Origin: Omphiscola glabra
Taxonomy: Eukaryota; Mollusca; Gastropoda; Lymnaeidae
NCBI GenBank assembly: GCA_964017045.1
Contig: OZ024804.1
Coordinates: 20,464,537 to 20,528,536 of the forward strand
DNA length: 64,000 bases
Direction of reading: 5' to 3'
The position numbers and the translations under genes are program-made. Each line of letters starts with the position of its first letter. Positions within the stretch are counted from its first letter, which is position 1. The notes under the pieces are model-generated. The model was not told the DNA's origin, did no database searches, and saw nothing but the letters and a program-made list of their open reading frames with translations. This document shows positions 36,190-48,780 of the stretch, one piece after another.

Positions 36190-39100
36190 ATGAGTTTCCT
36201 TGTAATGAATACCATACTATTCAGCACACTACTCTGGTCGGTGGGCTGCGACACGATTCGATTTGAAGTGAATGGCTACACCATAACCTTTGACCTAGAT
36301 ACATTTTCACAGTAAGTTGCTAAATTCATGGGTGTGTCGGATAAATTATCATAGTCGAAGTTAATTTATAGGTGTACCAGTTACATTATCATAGTAAGAG
36401 CGATATTCATAGGAGTAACATGTGGTTGTTCAATGAGAAGAACATATTTACATCAATTAATAGTCGATATAACAAGTTGCACTGTAAATGTGTTTTAAAG
36501 TTAAAAGATATATATTTCAAAATTGAAAACATTTAATAAATCATTTGGTTTGAGAAAGCTCTTCCAGCTTTTTTGTAATTATTTTTTTTTTTATAATTAT
36601 TCAATTTAAAAAAATAATAACTTATTTTAACAATTAATGGCAGCTTCAAAATGTGTCTTTTCTTTCTTTTTGCTAATTTTTATGTGAACCGTGGTAAGCA
36701 CGTGTAGTAATGTGCTATATAAAAGCACTTTAATAATAATACGATAATATACAAATGAAATTTTCCGTTTTATTTCATAGCTCTCCATAGGAGAACTGAA
36801 CGTTCCCCAAGTTTAAGAGCAGTGGAATTAGTTCAACCATATTATTCTATCCAAAAAGCATATCAAATCGCCAACATAAGAAGTTGAACACATTTTGAAA
36901 TAATGTGTAGTGTTCTTTAAATATGATAGCCACCCGAAAGTTTGATGGAAATAATGCCTTTATTTCAGGTTCTTTAGTTGTCTCCACACCACAAGCTACC
37001 AGTGTAACGTAGCATATGTACCGCACTCACCGAAGGATACAGATTTAATCGTTTCAAATACAACTGTGATATCTCTTGCAAGTCAACAAATAAACGACTC
37101 GCTATACTTCAAATGTCCTGCTCCGACACCTTCTGGAACACAAAATACTGTTTGCACCAGGAGCATGCTTGATGCCTCGCTAAAAGGTTTAGATCCCTCG
37201 ACCTGCAATCACATTACATATCAAATAAATAACGACACAGTCTATACGTTTGGAATAGTATTTTATAATTTACCACAAAATTTAAATTATTCTATCACCC
37301 ACACGTTATCTGTGAAAATACAGCCATGTTTTTCGCAAAAATTTAACGCCTCATCACAAGTAGATCAAACATCGGATGATGCTTTATCCATCCCAATATA
37401 TACTAACAGTCTAATAACCGCAACAGACCCTTTTCTTTTATTAAGTAACCCGACGAGTATTCCAAATGATGAGACGACAAATTATTGGTCACCATCAATG
37501 ACTTCAGCAACGTTAGGTTACGTCACATGGACAACGTATTACGACAGCAGCGCCTCGGTTGGCGCCGTCTCAGAAATATCGTCGTCACAAATACGTAATG
37601 AGATAACAGCCTCGACTAACGATGATACCAGGGAAACTCTAACGTTTATTACGACGTCCACTTACGTGATCGACGCAGCGTCTCATGCAATGATGACTGA
37701 AATGGATATAGAATCGTCAGATGTCCAGTCAAGTCCGGCTGAGGATAGCAGTGTAGGTTGGAGCTCTGCTTCTCTGGTCACAAATGATGAAATATTCGTT
37801 TCAAGTAGAGAAATAGAATCAACTCTTGGCATTGATTTTTCATCTGGCATCACACAAGGAACGCTAGTGACAACACCCAAGACGTTTACGTCACTACATT
37901 CATCTGATACATTAACAATATTTAGCAGTTTGGAATCAACATTTTTACCCACACACACTGCACTCGCGACGCTTGAAGATAATAATATAGATACATCAAT
38001 ATTATTTAGTAGTTCAGCGTCAACTTTTGTACCTACACCACCTTTATATACAACACCATATTCCATAGACACAACAGTAAAGAGTTTAATATCACCTGTA
38101 TTGCCGACATCTTCTGCAGATACAATATCAGATTCAATTGAAACACCATTTAGCAGTTTAACATCATCTCTATTCAGCACACATTCTGCATATACAACGA
38201 TAGCTTTAGATGAAACACCATTAAGCAGTTTAACATCAACTTTAACATTACCCGCACCTTCTGCATCTACACTAAATATGGACGTCACGCACCCAAATGT
38301 CTCTCCATCAACGTTACCATGGAACACGATCGAAGTAGAGCCTACAACTTCTACACCCAACTGGTTGGAAGCAAATATAACCGCTAGCATCAAACATATT
38401 TCGAGTTCAGAGCACGACACAGCTTTGACGAGGCTGGACATAAACACTGATAGAAATATAGTAAAAGAAACAGTATATACAAGCTCGTTACCCTCTACGC
38501 AAAGTATGAGATACGACACAAAATACAATTTTACAACAATAACCGTGCCATCAGTCAATCCAAACAACTCCACGTATGCTGCTTCAATTAGTTTTGATAA
38601 GGTTCCAGTTATTGCAGGGACTGTTGTAGGAGTTGTTCTCCTTGCGTGCATCGTTATGGTATGTTACATACTCGTCAAGAAAAGAAAGAGGGATGAGATC
38701 AAGAAAAGGTCACAACGATTCAAGGGATTAAAAGACAATTATGAAATGATTAAAATGAGCCCAGTCCTTTGCATTAAACCTTCTACCAGTCCGTCCAAGC
38801 CGAAGAACGAGGATTCGAAGCCTAGGAAATGGTCACAGCCCGCAGAAAATTCTAACAAGATTAATCATGCGCCAAGAAAATTCAGTGATCCGGGACCTCA
38901 GTCAAAGTCTGATTGCAACAATAAGATAGCGCTGAACCCCCCACTAATTTCACCAGTGAAAGATCAAACTCTAGCGGTAACAAATAAAATGCAATCTAGC
39001 ATGAGTAAGCCTGCTCTGAAACATTATGAAGGTACTCGCGAAAGTGATCCGCGAGCTAACGGGATCGGTAGCGGCGTACAACCAGACACGCAAGCACACA

Positions 39101-40314
39101 TTGTCAACGGTGACATTGAAACTGATGGTGTTAATTTGCATTCCTATCCTGTAAACTGTCCGCCAAACACTACACAATATCCTTCCTCAACCATTGCACA
39201 GCTGAAACCAGGTGAAGGACGCAGTGCTGCAAAACAAAACTCAAATAGGTTAAATGTGGATGTACTGATTGCTGGCTTAGAACATAGCATCAACAAGAAA
39301 AATAACCTTATAAAGAGACCAGGACGACGAGTCGTAGAAAAGCAGCATTCAGATGACGGAAGTGGATATTCAACCATTTCTGTAATGGATGCAGGTAACA
39401 TGACAGGTTTCCAAAATTCTTGCCCGGAATTTATTGCAAGAGATGGCGAAAAGTTAAAGGCAGAAGACGCCGAATCTGTTTACTCAACAGTGATGTGGGA
39501 AGATGTGTCCGACAACACATTGCCTAACTTCAACTTTGGATCGCCAGAGGCCGATGATGACGGCTATACGACGGTTGACTCCGACAGCATAGGCAAGGCT
39601 GGTAATGTTTTAGAAACACAGTCCAGCAATGATGAACATGTGAGTCCTTCGGTCGAGGAGCCGGAAACCGGCGAGAGGTCTTCATTGGGTGGATTGTACA
39701 CGACGGTCGATTTAAAAGACGAAGAAGGAGAAGTAACACCGAGACTCAACAGATCCAAAGATAGATTCAATATCAACCAGATCAGTCCTAAACAAAAATT
39801 AAATAACTACTCCGTTATTTGGCCACGACACGCGCAATCTGACCACCTCGGTTCTCCGTCTAACAAGCACAAACCGGTCTTATTTGCTGGCAACACATTC
39901 TCGGAGATCCATCCAGGGGCGTCACACAGTGTATACTCAACGCTGCACACCGAGGTGAGATGGCACCAAAACCCGTACAGCACAATCCTCGATTTAAAGA
40001 AACAACAACATTCTAAAAACGGGATCGAATCACGGGAGAAATCATCTGCTGGTGATCTCAAACCTATTTTAACTGCAGATTCTTCAAAAGTTACTCCAGC
40101 GAAACGCAACTACACGCTAATTAATATTGGTTCTGAAAACGGGGAAGGCCATGTTACGAGTGTGAAAGTGACACAAATTCAACAAGAAAAAGCTAAATTA
40201 GCAGAACAAGCAAAAGAGGAAGTGGTAACGCCAGACAAAAGACTTAGTGATAACAGTTACAATGAAAAGGAAAATATTTATTTCGAATTGGAAAGGGTGA
40301 CTGAACATGTGTAA
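36190..40314 (+). CDS. Large mucin-stalk membrane receptor with ten tyrosine motifs
   Basis: Exons 36,190-36,311 and 36,969-40,314 (phase-2 intron, donor GTAAGT) give 1155 residues. An in-frame ATG at 36,157 is a weaker alternative start. Residues 1-20 are a signal peptide. The N-terminal domain (about 20-150) aligns with copies 1-3: CDTIRFEVNGYTITF against CTDKALSFKVKGVELTF, then FFSCL against FLSCL, with the intron at the same point. Residues about 150-580 are Ser/Thr-rich and mucin-like, with about five 25-residue modules near 359-478. The membrane helix is about 586-610, followed by KKRKRDE. The 545-residue tail has Y632 (YEMI), Y841 (SGYSTI), Y879 (SVYSTV), Y907, Y951 (YTTV), Y988 (YSVI), Y1030 (SVYSTL), Y1044 (YSTI), Y1089 (YTLI) and Y1145 (IYFELE). 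Y1030 and Y1044 form YxxL-x10-YxxI, an ITAM spacing; several others fit ITIM. A signalling scaffold receptor is inferred. Confidence 0.88.
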
Positions 40315-41424
40315 ACAATCCAAAGTCAGTGGCGATGTCTTCGTCAAATTTAATTATCGCTTTACGTACAATAATTGATTGAATTGCATTTAATGACAAA
40401 AGGCTATTATTTTAAAAAGTGAATGAAATTTAAAAACACTTGTAACATTTCCATGACATGTTTATATATATATGTGTGATCTTATAATTTTATGAAGAAT
40501 TGTTTAGATTTTTCAAATTGTTTAATTGTCTTCATTGGTAAATATTTAAATCATTGTATTTAACCAATTTTTTATGTCCCTTTCATGGTGACAAATTGTG
40601 ATGTGAACGTTTCAATATTTACATAACGATCTTCATGGCATAGCAAAAATATAACAATGTACTTTATTTTTTTATTTTGAGTGTTACAATTTTGATCTCA
40701 GTTCAAACCTTTCTATAAAAAAACTATTCTAACATGGATACATTTAAAATAATGTATCTTTACCTTTGTACAAAATATGTTTTTGAAATATTAATTAAAT
40801 CAACGAGGCATTGAGGGCTGATTTTTTAAAAATATATTTATTCATATTTTTTTTTCGAAATCCTTTACATTTACGTAGCTTTTGTTAGTGGGTGACTGGC
40901 TGGGTGACAGTCCAAATCTTTTTACGGCTAATTGGACCACTTACTTCTAGCTATCGAACTTAAACTTGGCACATAGACTCGTTGCCAATAACAATACATC
41001 CTCTCAAATTTTCCGCCCCCCTCCCCCCCCCCACCCCAAACCCCAAAAATCAGTCTATGTTATAATGTGCGTTACTAGAATGCATTTTAGTCAAATTTTT
41101 AGCCCCACTCTCCATTGCTTGAAATTACATTTTATAAAGGAAAACGATTTTTATTCTCAAGGGTTCTTTAATTTGTATGTCATATAATTACTTGATACAT
41201 TTCATTCAATTTATTTTAATCAACATCGTACAGAAATTTCCAATGATGTTTTATGAAAACACAAAGTGTTCTGTGTAGCCATTAAACGTGTTTCAACTTT
41301 TCGATCGTTGTTAAGCTTGTTTCTTTGATTGTAGAATTGTATTAATAAATGAAATGTTTGATTTAAAACTTGTCTACAAATCATTTACAAAAATCGTTAA
41401 CAAAAATGAAAATCATCAATTAAT
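40315..41424. other. 3' region of the large receptor, no gene seen
   Basis: AT-rich 3' UTR and intergenic sequence. A short C-rich run lies near 41,015-41,045. Confidence 0.6.
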
Positions 41425-43800
41425 TTGCAAGTCGTGATATTATCCTATAATGGCAGAGTGATTAACTTAGCAAATGAAGACAATGTGTCTATCAGCCAAT
41501 ATATCAGAAAATCAGACCAACTTAATAAAATTAAGACAATGTCACTAACTCTTTCAAATAAAGACCACGTGGCTAAGTTAGCTAATAATGAACATGTGAC
41601 TAACTATGCCAATAATGACAATGTGACTAACTATGCCAATAATGCCAATGTGACTAAATATGCCAATAATGTCAATGTGACTAAATATGCCAATAATGAT
41701 AATGTGACTAACTATGCCAATAATGACAATGTGACTAACTATGCCAATAATGTCAATGTGACTAAATATGCCAACAATGATAATGTCACTAACTATGCCA
41801 ATAATGATAATGTGACTAACTATGCCAATAATGTCAATGTGACTAACTATGCCAATAATGACAATGTGACTAACTATGCCAATAATGATAATGTGACTAA
41901 CTATGCCAATAATGATAATGTGACTAACTATGCCAATAATGATAATGTGACTAACTATGCCAATAATGATAATGTGACTAACTATGCCAATAATGATAAT
42001 GTGACTAACTATGCCAATAATGTCAATGTGACTAACTATGCCAAAAATGTCAATGTGACTAACTATGCCAATAATGTCAATGTGACTAACTATGCCAATA
42101 ATGACAATGTGACTAACTATGCCAATAATGACAATGTGACTAACTATGCCAATAATGATAATGTGACTAAATATGCCAACAATGTCAATGTGACTAACTA
42201 TGCCAATAATGATAATGTGACTAACTATGCCATAATGATAATGTGACTAACTATACCAATAATGTCAATGTGACTAAATATGCCAATAATGATAATGTGA
42301 CTAACTATGCCAATAATGTCAATGTGACTAAATATGCCAATAATGATAATGTGACTAACTATGCCAATAATGACAATGTGACTAACTATGCCAATAATGA
42401 TAATGTGACTAACTATGCCAATAATGATAATGTGACTAACTATGCCAATAATGTCAATGTGACTAACTATGCCAATAATGATAATGTGACTAACTATGCC
42501 AATAATGCCAATGTGACTAACTATGTCAATAATGACAATGTGACTAAATATGCCAATAATGATAATGTGACTAACTATGCCAATAATGATAATGTGACTA
42601 ACTATGCCAATAATGACAATGTGACTAACTATGCCAATAATGTCAATGTGACTAACTATGCCAATAATGATAATGTGACTAACTATGCCAATAATGCCAA
42701 TGTGACTAACTATGCCAATAATGTCAATGTGACTAACTATGCTAATAATGTCAATGTGACTAACTATGCCAATAATGATAATGTGACTAACTATGCCAAT
42801 AATGATAATGTGACTAACTATGCCAATAATGATAATGTGACTAACTATGCCAATAATGATAATGTGACTAACTATGCCAATAATGCCAATGTGACTAACT
42901 ATGCCAATAATGACAATGTGACTAACTATGCCAATAATGCCAATGTGACTAACTATGCCAATAATGATAATGTGACTAACTATGCCAATAATGATAATGT
43001 GACTAACTATGCCAATAATGTCAATGTGACTAAATATGCCAATAATGTCAATGTGACTAAATATGCCAATAATGATAATGTGACTAACTATGCCAATAAT
43101 GTCAATGTGACTAAATATGCCAATAATGTCAATGTGACTAACTATGCCAATAATGATAATGTGACTAAATATGCCAATAATGATAATGTGACTAACTATG
43201 CCAATAATGTCAATGTGACTAAATATGCCAATAATGATAATGTGACTAACTATGCCAATAATGTCAATGTGACTAAATATGCCAATAATGTCAATGTGAC
43301 TAACTATGCCAATAATGACAATGTGACTAACTATGCCAATAATGACAATGTGACTAACTATGCCAATAATGTCAATGTGACTAACTATGCCAATAATGAC
43401 AATGTGACTAACTATGCCAATAATGCCAATGTGACTAACTATGCCAATAATGACAATGTGACTAACTATGCCAATAATGTCAATGTGACTAACTATGCCA
43501 ATAATGACAATGTGACTAACTATGCCAATAATGCCAATGTGACTAACTATGCCAATAATGACAATGTGACTAACTATGCCAATAATGATAATGTGACTAA
43601 CTCAGCCGAAAAATACAACGAGATTAACAGCCAATATATACAAACAAAATATGCCATTAAATACAATACGATTCATTCAAGACTATGAGACTACATTTAC
43701 CAATAAAGACTATGAGGTTAACTTTGCAAATAAAGACTATGAGGTTAACTTTGCAAATAAAGACTATGAGGTTAACTTTGCCAATAAAGACTGAAAGACT
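41425..43800. repeat. 27-bp minisatellite with an uninterrupted coding frame
   Basis: About 75 near-identical units of AATAATGACAATGTGACTAA plus CTATGCC fill 41,585-43,605. Variation is confined to a few positions (GAT, GAC, GTC or GCC at one codon; AAC or AAA at another). Because 27 is a multiple of 3, the plus strand stays open and reads NN[DVA]NVT[NK]YA, with an N-V-T glycosylation sequon in each unit. A 1-bp loss at about 42,231 shifts the frame. Both edges decay into diverged units (about 41,440-41,585 and 43,680-43,800, AATAAAGACTATGAGGTTAA). No ATG-led leader or signal peptide precedes it, so a satellite is preferred over a gene. Confidence 0.85.
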
Positions 43801-43954
43801 ATCTTTCAAAATAAAAACAATAAGATTAACTTTGCCATAAAGACTAAAGGGTGAGATTAAAAAAAATAAATGCTTTTGTTTTAGCTTGCAATTAAATACG
43901 AGGCATTTGAAATATTCGGAAATGGAACGTCTCTAAATTTATATTTTGTGTGTG

Positions 43955-44527
43955 TTATTATTATTATTATTATATGTTGTCTTATATAGCGTGGTACCCC
44001 AGCCTAGGGCTAGGCTCACCGCGCTGTACATAAAAAATATTAGGAAAAGAAACATAATCGTGACAATAAAACAAAATGCATGTATGTAATAAAGAACAGC
44101 TATATAGAGACAAAACAAAAACAAATTCATATTCACCCCACCCACCCCAGAACTTTTACATGTGAAGCCATGGACGGCGGCCAGCAGCATCGTTTATCGG
44201 TCAGATTTGAGGAATCAGTCAGGGTAATAGAGTTTAAAGAGATGTGTTTTGAGTGCAGTTTTGAAGGCCTGTGTGGTTGGTATATTGCGGATGTGTAGTG
44301 GAAGAGAATTCCATTGTTTCGGGGCGCAGAAAGAGAAATATCGTTCACCGTATGTTTTATTAAGTGTCTTAGCAACGGACAGAATACGCGTGTCTGCAGA
44401 GGAGCGAAGCTGTCGAAGGGATGAATAGACAGAAAGAAGTTCGTTTAGATAGGAAGGGCAAGAATCTGAGAAGAAGTTATGACATAAAACAGACAGTTTG
44501 TACTCAATGCGTGCCTTTATAGGAAAC
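43955..44527 (-). mobile_element. LINE 3' end fragment, copy b
   Basis: Read on the minus strand it encodes the last part of a reverse-transcriptase protein (KARIEYKLSVLCH, LRSSADTRIL, GERYFSFCAPKQWNSLPLHI and ending FKTALKTHLF) from about 44,520 to 44,215. The 3' UTR carries GTGGTACCCCAGCCTAGGGC (plus-strand reading), and the tail is (TAA)n at 43,955-43,972. GERxFSFxAPxxWNSLP is a widespread signature of CR1/L2-like and related LINEs. 5'-truncated. Confidence 0.85.
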
Positions 44528-44737
44528 GGTGGGGAATATCCCACGGTAAATGATACGGTAGAAAATAGAAGCCTCGGTTCTCCTGTCATAATAACGGCTG
44601 GCTCATATCAGATAGTGAATCTTGACAATGACTTAGGATTATTAAATATAGAAGAGACAGAAAACCAAATATTAAAGAACGGAAAAGGAAATAAAACAAG
44701 ATACGTGGCAAGAAATAAATCAATGAAGATTTTTTAA
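44528..44737 (+). pseudogene. Possible orphan tail of another tyrosine-motif receptor
   Basis: An open frame of about 70 codons to TAA begins right at the edge of the LINE fragment. It reads GGEYPTVNDTVENRS, later GSYQIVNLDNDLG, then a Lys/Asn-rich end. YPTV and YQIV are Yxx-hydrophobic motifs like those in the neighbouring receptor tails, but there is no IYFELE ending. It may be the 3' piece of a receptor exon cut by the LINE, or chance. Confidence 0.25.
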
Positions 44738-45689
44738 AAATAATTTTTTAATACACATGGATTTCAGAAATTGTTATATGTTTTGTTTATTTCAAGATTA
44801 TTAACCTATTGAAATGCATTTAATTACAGTCCCACTGGGCAAATATCAGGCAGCCTGCAGCTAAACTTTCGCTTCCAGTAGCCCAGTATTCTATGGATCC
44901 CCATTATAGCACATTGTTTCATGAGATATCTTGGTTAGGATAATGTCAGCTTGAAATGACGTATGGAATCCCATTAGGGTGTAGGACATCACTTACTTTT
45001 TGGAATTAAGATTGTGAAGTCAAGTTAAAGTTTCGAAAAGTAGAATTAATTAAAAACAATTTGTACTAGAACTTGATCATGAACCCTTTTTAACAAATTT
45101 TGCATTTTTAGTTGACTTGACAGCTCAATGAAATGAGTTAAATATACGGAAAACCAAACGATCAGTACAATGTTTTAAGCTATAACAGTCTTTGGAATAA
45201 AACATAAATTTTGTCAATCTCAAATTAAGGCAAACTTTTCATGCATTAAACACGTTGGCTAAACACGGTCATGTAAGCATCGAAAACTATAAAACCATTT
45301 ATGTTCTATTCGATACAGAAATTTGAGAACAGGTTTCAAGAAAAAAATGTAGGCCTTTGCCTACCATCGACATTTCTTTAGTTCTATTAAAACTTGCCAA
45401 AGATTTCTCTTTATAATCCTTTTATACCAGTATATCCTTATCTTATGTCGCTTGTTTTGTAACCAAATTCCCATTACTTTACTACGTTGTCACAGTAACG
45501 ACATCACTTAATGTCTTACTCACACCAATAACACTGACTTTATCACACTATTTTCACTTTGAAAATTCAATCTCAACACGGGGCAATATCAGCGACGCTA
45601 GCAAGCCAAGTGCCAACAACATCTTCCCCAAAAACTGCAAATTCCTCTCCTATGTTAACGCCATCATTATCATCCAGATCCATTGAGTT
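44738..45689. other. Intergenic, no gene seen
   Basis: AT-rich. About 45,560-45,690 reads as a Ser/Thr-rich stretch (ASQVPTTSSPKTANSSP) reminiscent of a mucin stalk, but without splice sites or flanking coding sequence it is not called. Confidence 0.5.
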
Positions 45690-45920
45690 GGCCTCGGATA
45701 TTTTAGGGGCCCTCATACAACATCAGCATTATCCAAAGTCATTGCACTGGCCGCGTATATTTAATGGGCCCTTGTACATCAGCATCATCATCCAGAGCCG
45801 CTGCAGTTGGCCTCGTATATTTAAGGGGTCATTGTACACCAGCATCATCATCCATATTCCTTGCGCTGGACTCGGATACTTAAGGCGCCCTTGTACGCCA
45901 GTATCATTATACAGAGCCAT
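45690..45920. repeat. About 60-bp tandem repeat, four units
   Basis: Units contain TTGGCCTCGTATATTTAAGG, then GGCCCTTGTACACCAGCATC and ATCATCCAGAGCC, with moderate divergence. Confidence 0.8.
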
Positions 45921-47519
45921 ATATAATTTTCCCAAACTTGTGATATGGAAGCAAAAATTAAGCTATTATCTTTGAATGCAGGAGGCACAAAACTGAAAAT
46001 TGGCAGGGGCGCCCCCGAAAGTCGGTCAACGACTCTGGCACTATCCCAACCTAAGACGATGCCAAGTTACCAAAGTTACTTATATTTTACTCGACATTAT
46101 TGCCATGCAACCTAAACGCAGCACCAACATATACATGACTTTGAGTTTTCAGGCTGTGCAATTCAAAAAGTAATGCAAGTGGATCTACTAAAAGAATTAC
46201 TTCCCCTGAAATCATTGCATCTGTCGGTGTAATTATGTTGTGCTTGTGTTTTATAATATTGCAACATAGATACGTTTTGTATTTTGATTTTGCTAATGAT
46301 TACTCTCTCTTGTTAAAATGTCTAGTTTAAAAAATACAATTCTAAAAGAATAAATTGTTTAAATCTTCCATAATTTTAACTTGTAAACTCGTCTTATAAT
46401 TGTATTAGTTTTAATTAATTTAAAAAAAATAATGAATATAATAATTCTAATATCTGCTATTGATGCCAAATAAACTGACATTAAATAATACAAAATAAAA
46501 GAGACATCGAAAGATTTCAAAGTTACAAGTTACAAAAACGTGTACGTATCAATCATGGTTCTCCCAAGTTCCATGCAATGGTTTTACTCGCTAATGATAA
46601 ATAGAAAAACTCTCAATAGAGAATCAACTCAGCACGCTTCTTCTAGCAGGGTGTAATGAGCCACGAACCACGCAGGTAGGTTATCAGTCGTGTAAGTGCT
46701 GTAGGCCACAAGAGACGCTTTGGATGGTGTGACATACAACGGGAACGTGCAACTCGACCATCAACCAGGAAGCTACTTGGAAATTATGTCAAATTTGAGA
46801 CATGTTCACATGTGTGTGTGTGTGTGTATGTGTGTGTGTTGAGGGGGTTTACAGAGCTAGAAGTCCATGGGTGAGAAGTCTTGGGCTGTGCATCCAGGGG
46901 TTGACGTTTCTGGGGTCGCAGTACAACGAGTGAGTGGTCCAAGGGTTGAAGCTGCGTTACGTACCGTTATATGGTTTTGAAAATGTGGCATGCTGAATGA
47001 ACAATGGGAAACACAAGACTGAAAACAACAACGTGCAGATAAAAATGATACCAAATGTGGTGACACTAACAATATTCACATGTTATTATACTATAATATT
47101 TATATTTTATCAAACTACACAATCAAATAGACAGAAATAAAACTATAACAACTTACAGCACAGCATCTCAAAAAGTAAAGTAACGAAAGATAAGAATATT
47201 AATTTAATATAGCCATAGGGAGTGCAATCTTGTAAGTATATTACGTCTCGTAAATGTCTAAGGAAGATAGTAATGGTAGTATATATTTATAGGGAGTAAG
47301 CTAGAACCCTCCAGAAAAAAATATCAAGACATTGTATAGCCTCACAGCATTCATTAGAAAGGAATAGGATGTTAACTACCTTTCCAATCAAGGGAGTTCA
47401 ACATCAACACACAAAAAAAAGGGGGGGGGGTGTGGGGGACGTCATCACCTATAACAGACGTATTATGTCAAGACACAGTCTATACTACAACAGATGCAAG
47501 TTATGCAAGTCAATTTTCG
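45921..47519. other. Intergenic, no gene seen
   Basis: AT-rich, with a (GT)n-like run near 46,811-46,840 and a G10 run near 47,421. No coding sequence is recognised. Confidence 0.55.
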
Positions 47520-47945
47520 AGATGTTCAAGTGTTGAAAAGTCTTGGGGTTGGAGTCCAGGGACTAGAAGTCGTGAGGTAGAAGTGCATGGTATGGGAGGT
47601 TCAGGGGTGGGATGGGAGGTCCATGATAGGAACGTCCAGCGATGGGTGGTCAAAAATGGGATTGCCACATTTGCCTTGTCTGAAAAAAATGTGTGTGAGG
47701 GTTGTTCGGGGGGTTTGTTGCTCGCGTAGAAGGTCTACGACTCTGGATCATTTGTGGTGAGTCAAAGGTGGACGGTCAGGGATAGGAGGTCAGAGGTGGA
47801 AGGTCTATGGTGGCAGGGCAAGGGTTGGAGGTCAATGTTGAAAGGTCAATGGTGTGAGGTCAGTGTGGGAGGTCAGGGGCTTGAGGTCGAGGGTGGGAGG
47901 TCTATGGTGAGAGGTCTATTGTGGGAGGTCAGGGGTGGGCAATCA
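47520..47945. repeat. Degenerate G-rich repeat built on GGGAGGTC
   Basis: Irregular 12-16 bp units such as GGTGGGAGGTCTATGG. Strand-asymmetric (G on plus, C on minus). The open frames across it are repeat products. Confidence 0.7.
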
Positions 47946-48341
47946 AGAGATGTTACTTTTATATGTGTCATGTTTAGTAGAGGCGTTATTGTCCGTGGAT
48001 AGCGAGGGTTCACATGGATGAAGTACCATGTCAAAATAAATGTAATTGTTTATTGTTATTATTTTTCTTTTTAATCGCATATGAAGTTTTAAACTCTCAA
48101 CATTGTTTTTTGTTGTTTTGTTTTGTTTTTCTTTTGTTCAGTCAGTATAATTAAGATCTCAAGCATGCATTTACCAAGGGATGATTTTAACTGCCATAAT
48201 TGCAGGTTTAGGGGATTAAGTCTTTTTACCTTAAAACTACGAAGAGCTTCTAATGCACCAGTTATCAAAACTATGAATGAAAAATTATAATCAGGTTAAA
48301 AAGTGGGATTCATTTTAAACGTCCATATTCTTGACACCCAT

Positions 48342-48780
48342 GTGTCCTAAACGTCCCTGTGTCCTAAACGTCCCTGTTTCCTAAACGTCCCTGTGTCCTA
48401 AACGTCCCTGTGTCCTAAACGTCCCTGTGTCCTAAACGTCCTTGTGTCCTAAACGTCCCTGTGTCCTAAACGTCCCTGTGTCCTAAACGTCCCTGTGTCC
48501 TAAACGTCCTTGTGTCCTAAACGTCCCTGTGTCCTAAACGTCCCTGTGTCCTAAACGTCCCTGTGTCCTAAACGTCCCTGTGTCCTAAACGTCCCTGTGT
48601 CCTAAACGTCCCTGTGTCCTAAACGTCCCTGTGTCCTAAACGTCCCTGTGTCCTAAACGTCCCTGTGTCCTAAACGTCCCTGTGTCCTAAACGTCCCTGT
48701 GTCCTAAACGTCCCTGTTTCCTAAACGTCCCTGTTTCCTAAACGTCCCTGTGTCCTAAACTTCCCGGTGTCCTAAACGTC
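48342..48780. repeat. 17-bp minisatellite GTCCTAAACGTCCCTGT
   Basis: About 26 almost perfect units, the most homogeneous array in the window after the 27-bp one, so probably a recent expansion. Confidence 0.97.

Noticed and set aside
37683..38651. 322-codon minus-strand open frame
   Set aside because: Shadow of the Ser/Thr-rich stalk of the large receptor; no domain or start context of its own.
41425..43688. Two long open frames (273 and 481 codons) as a repeat-protein gene
   Set aside because: The frame is open only because the unit is 27 bp without stops; no ATG leader or signal peptide, edges decay, and a 1-bp deletion splits it. Kept as a repeat with a flagged finding.
47430..48002. Two open frames of 99 and 82 codons
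   Set aside because: Low-complexity G-rich repeat translation.
48342..48780. CRISPR-like regular array
   Set aside because: Units are contiguous without unique spacers, and the genome is eukaryotic. The same applies to the other tandem arrays.
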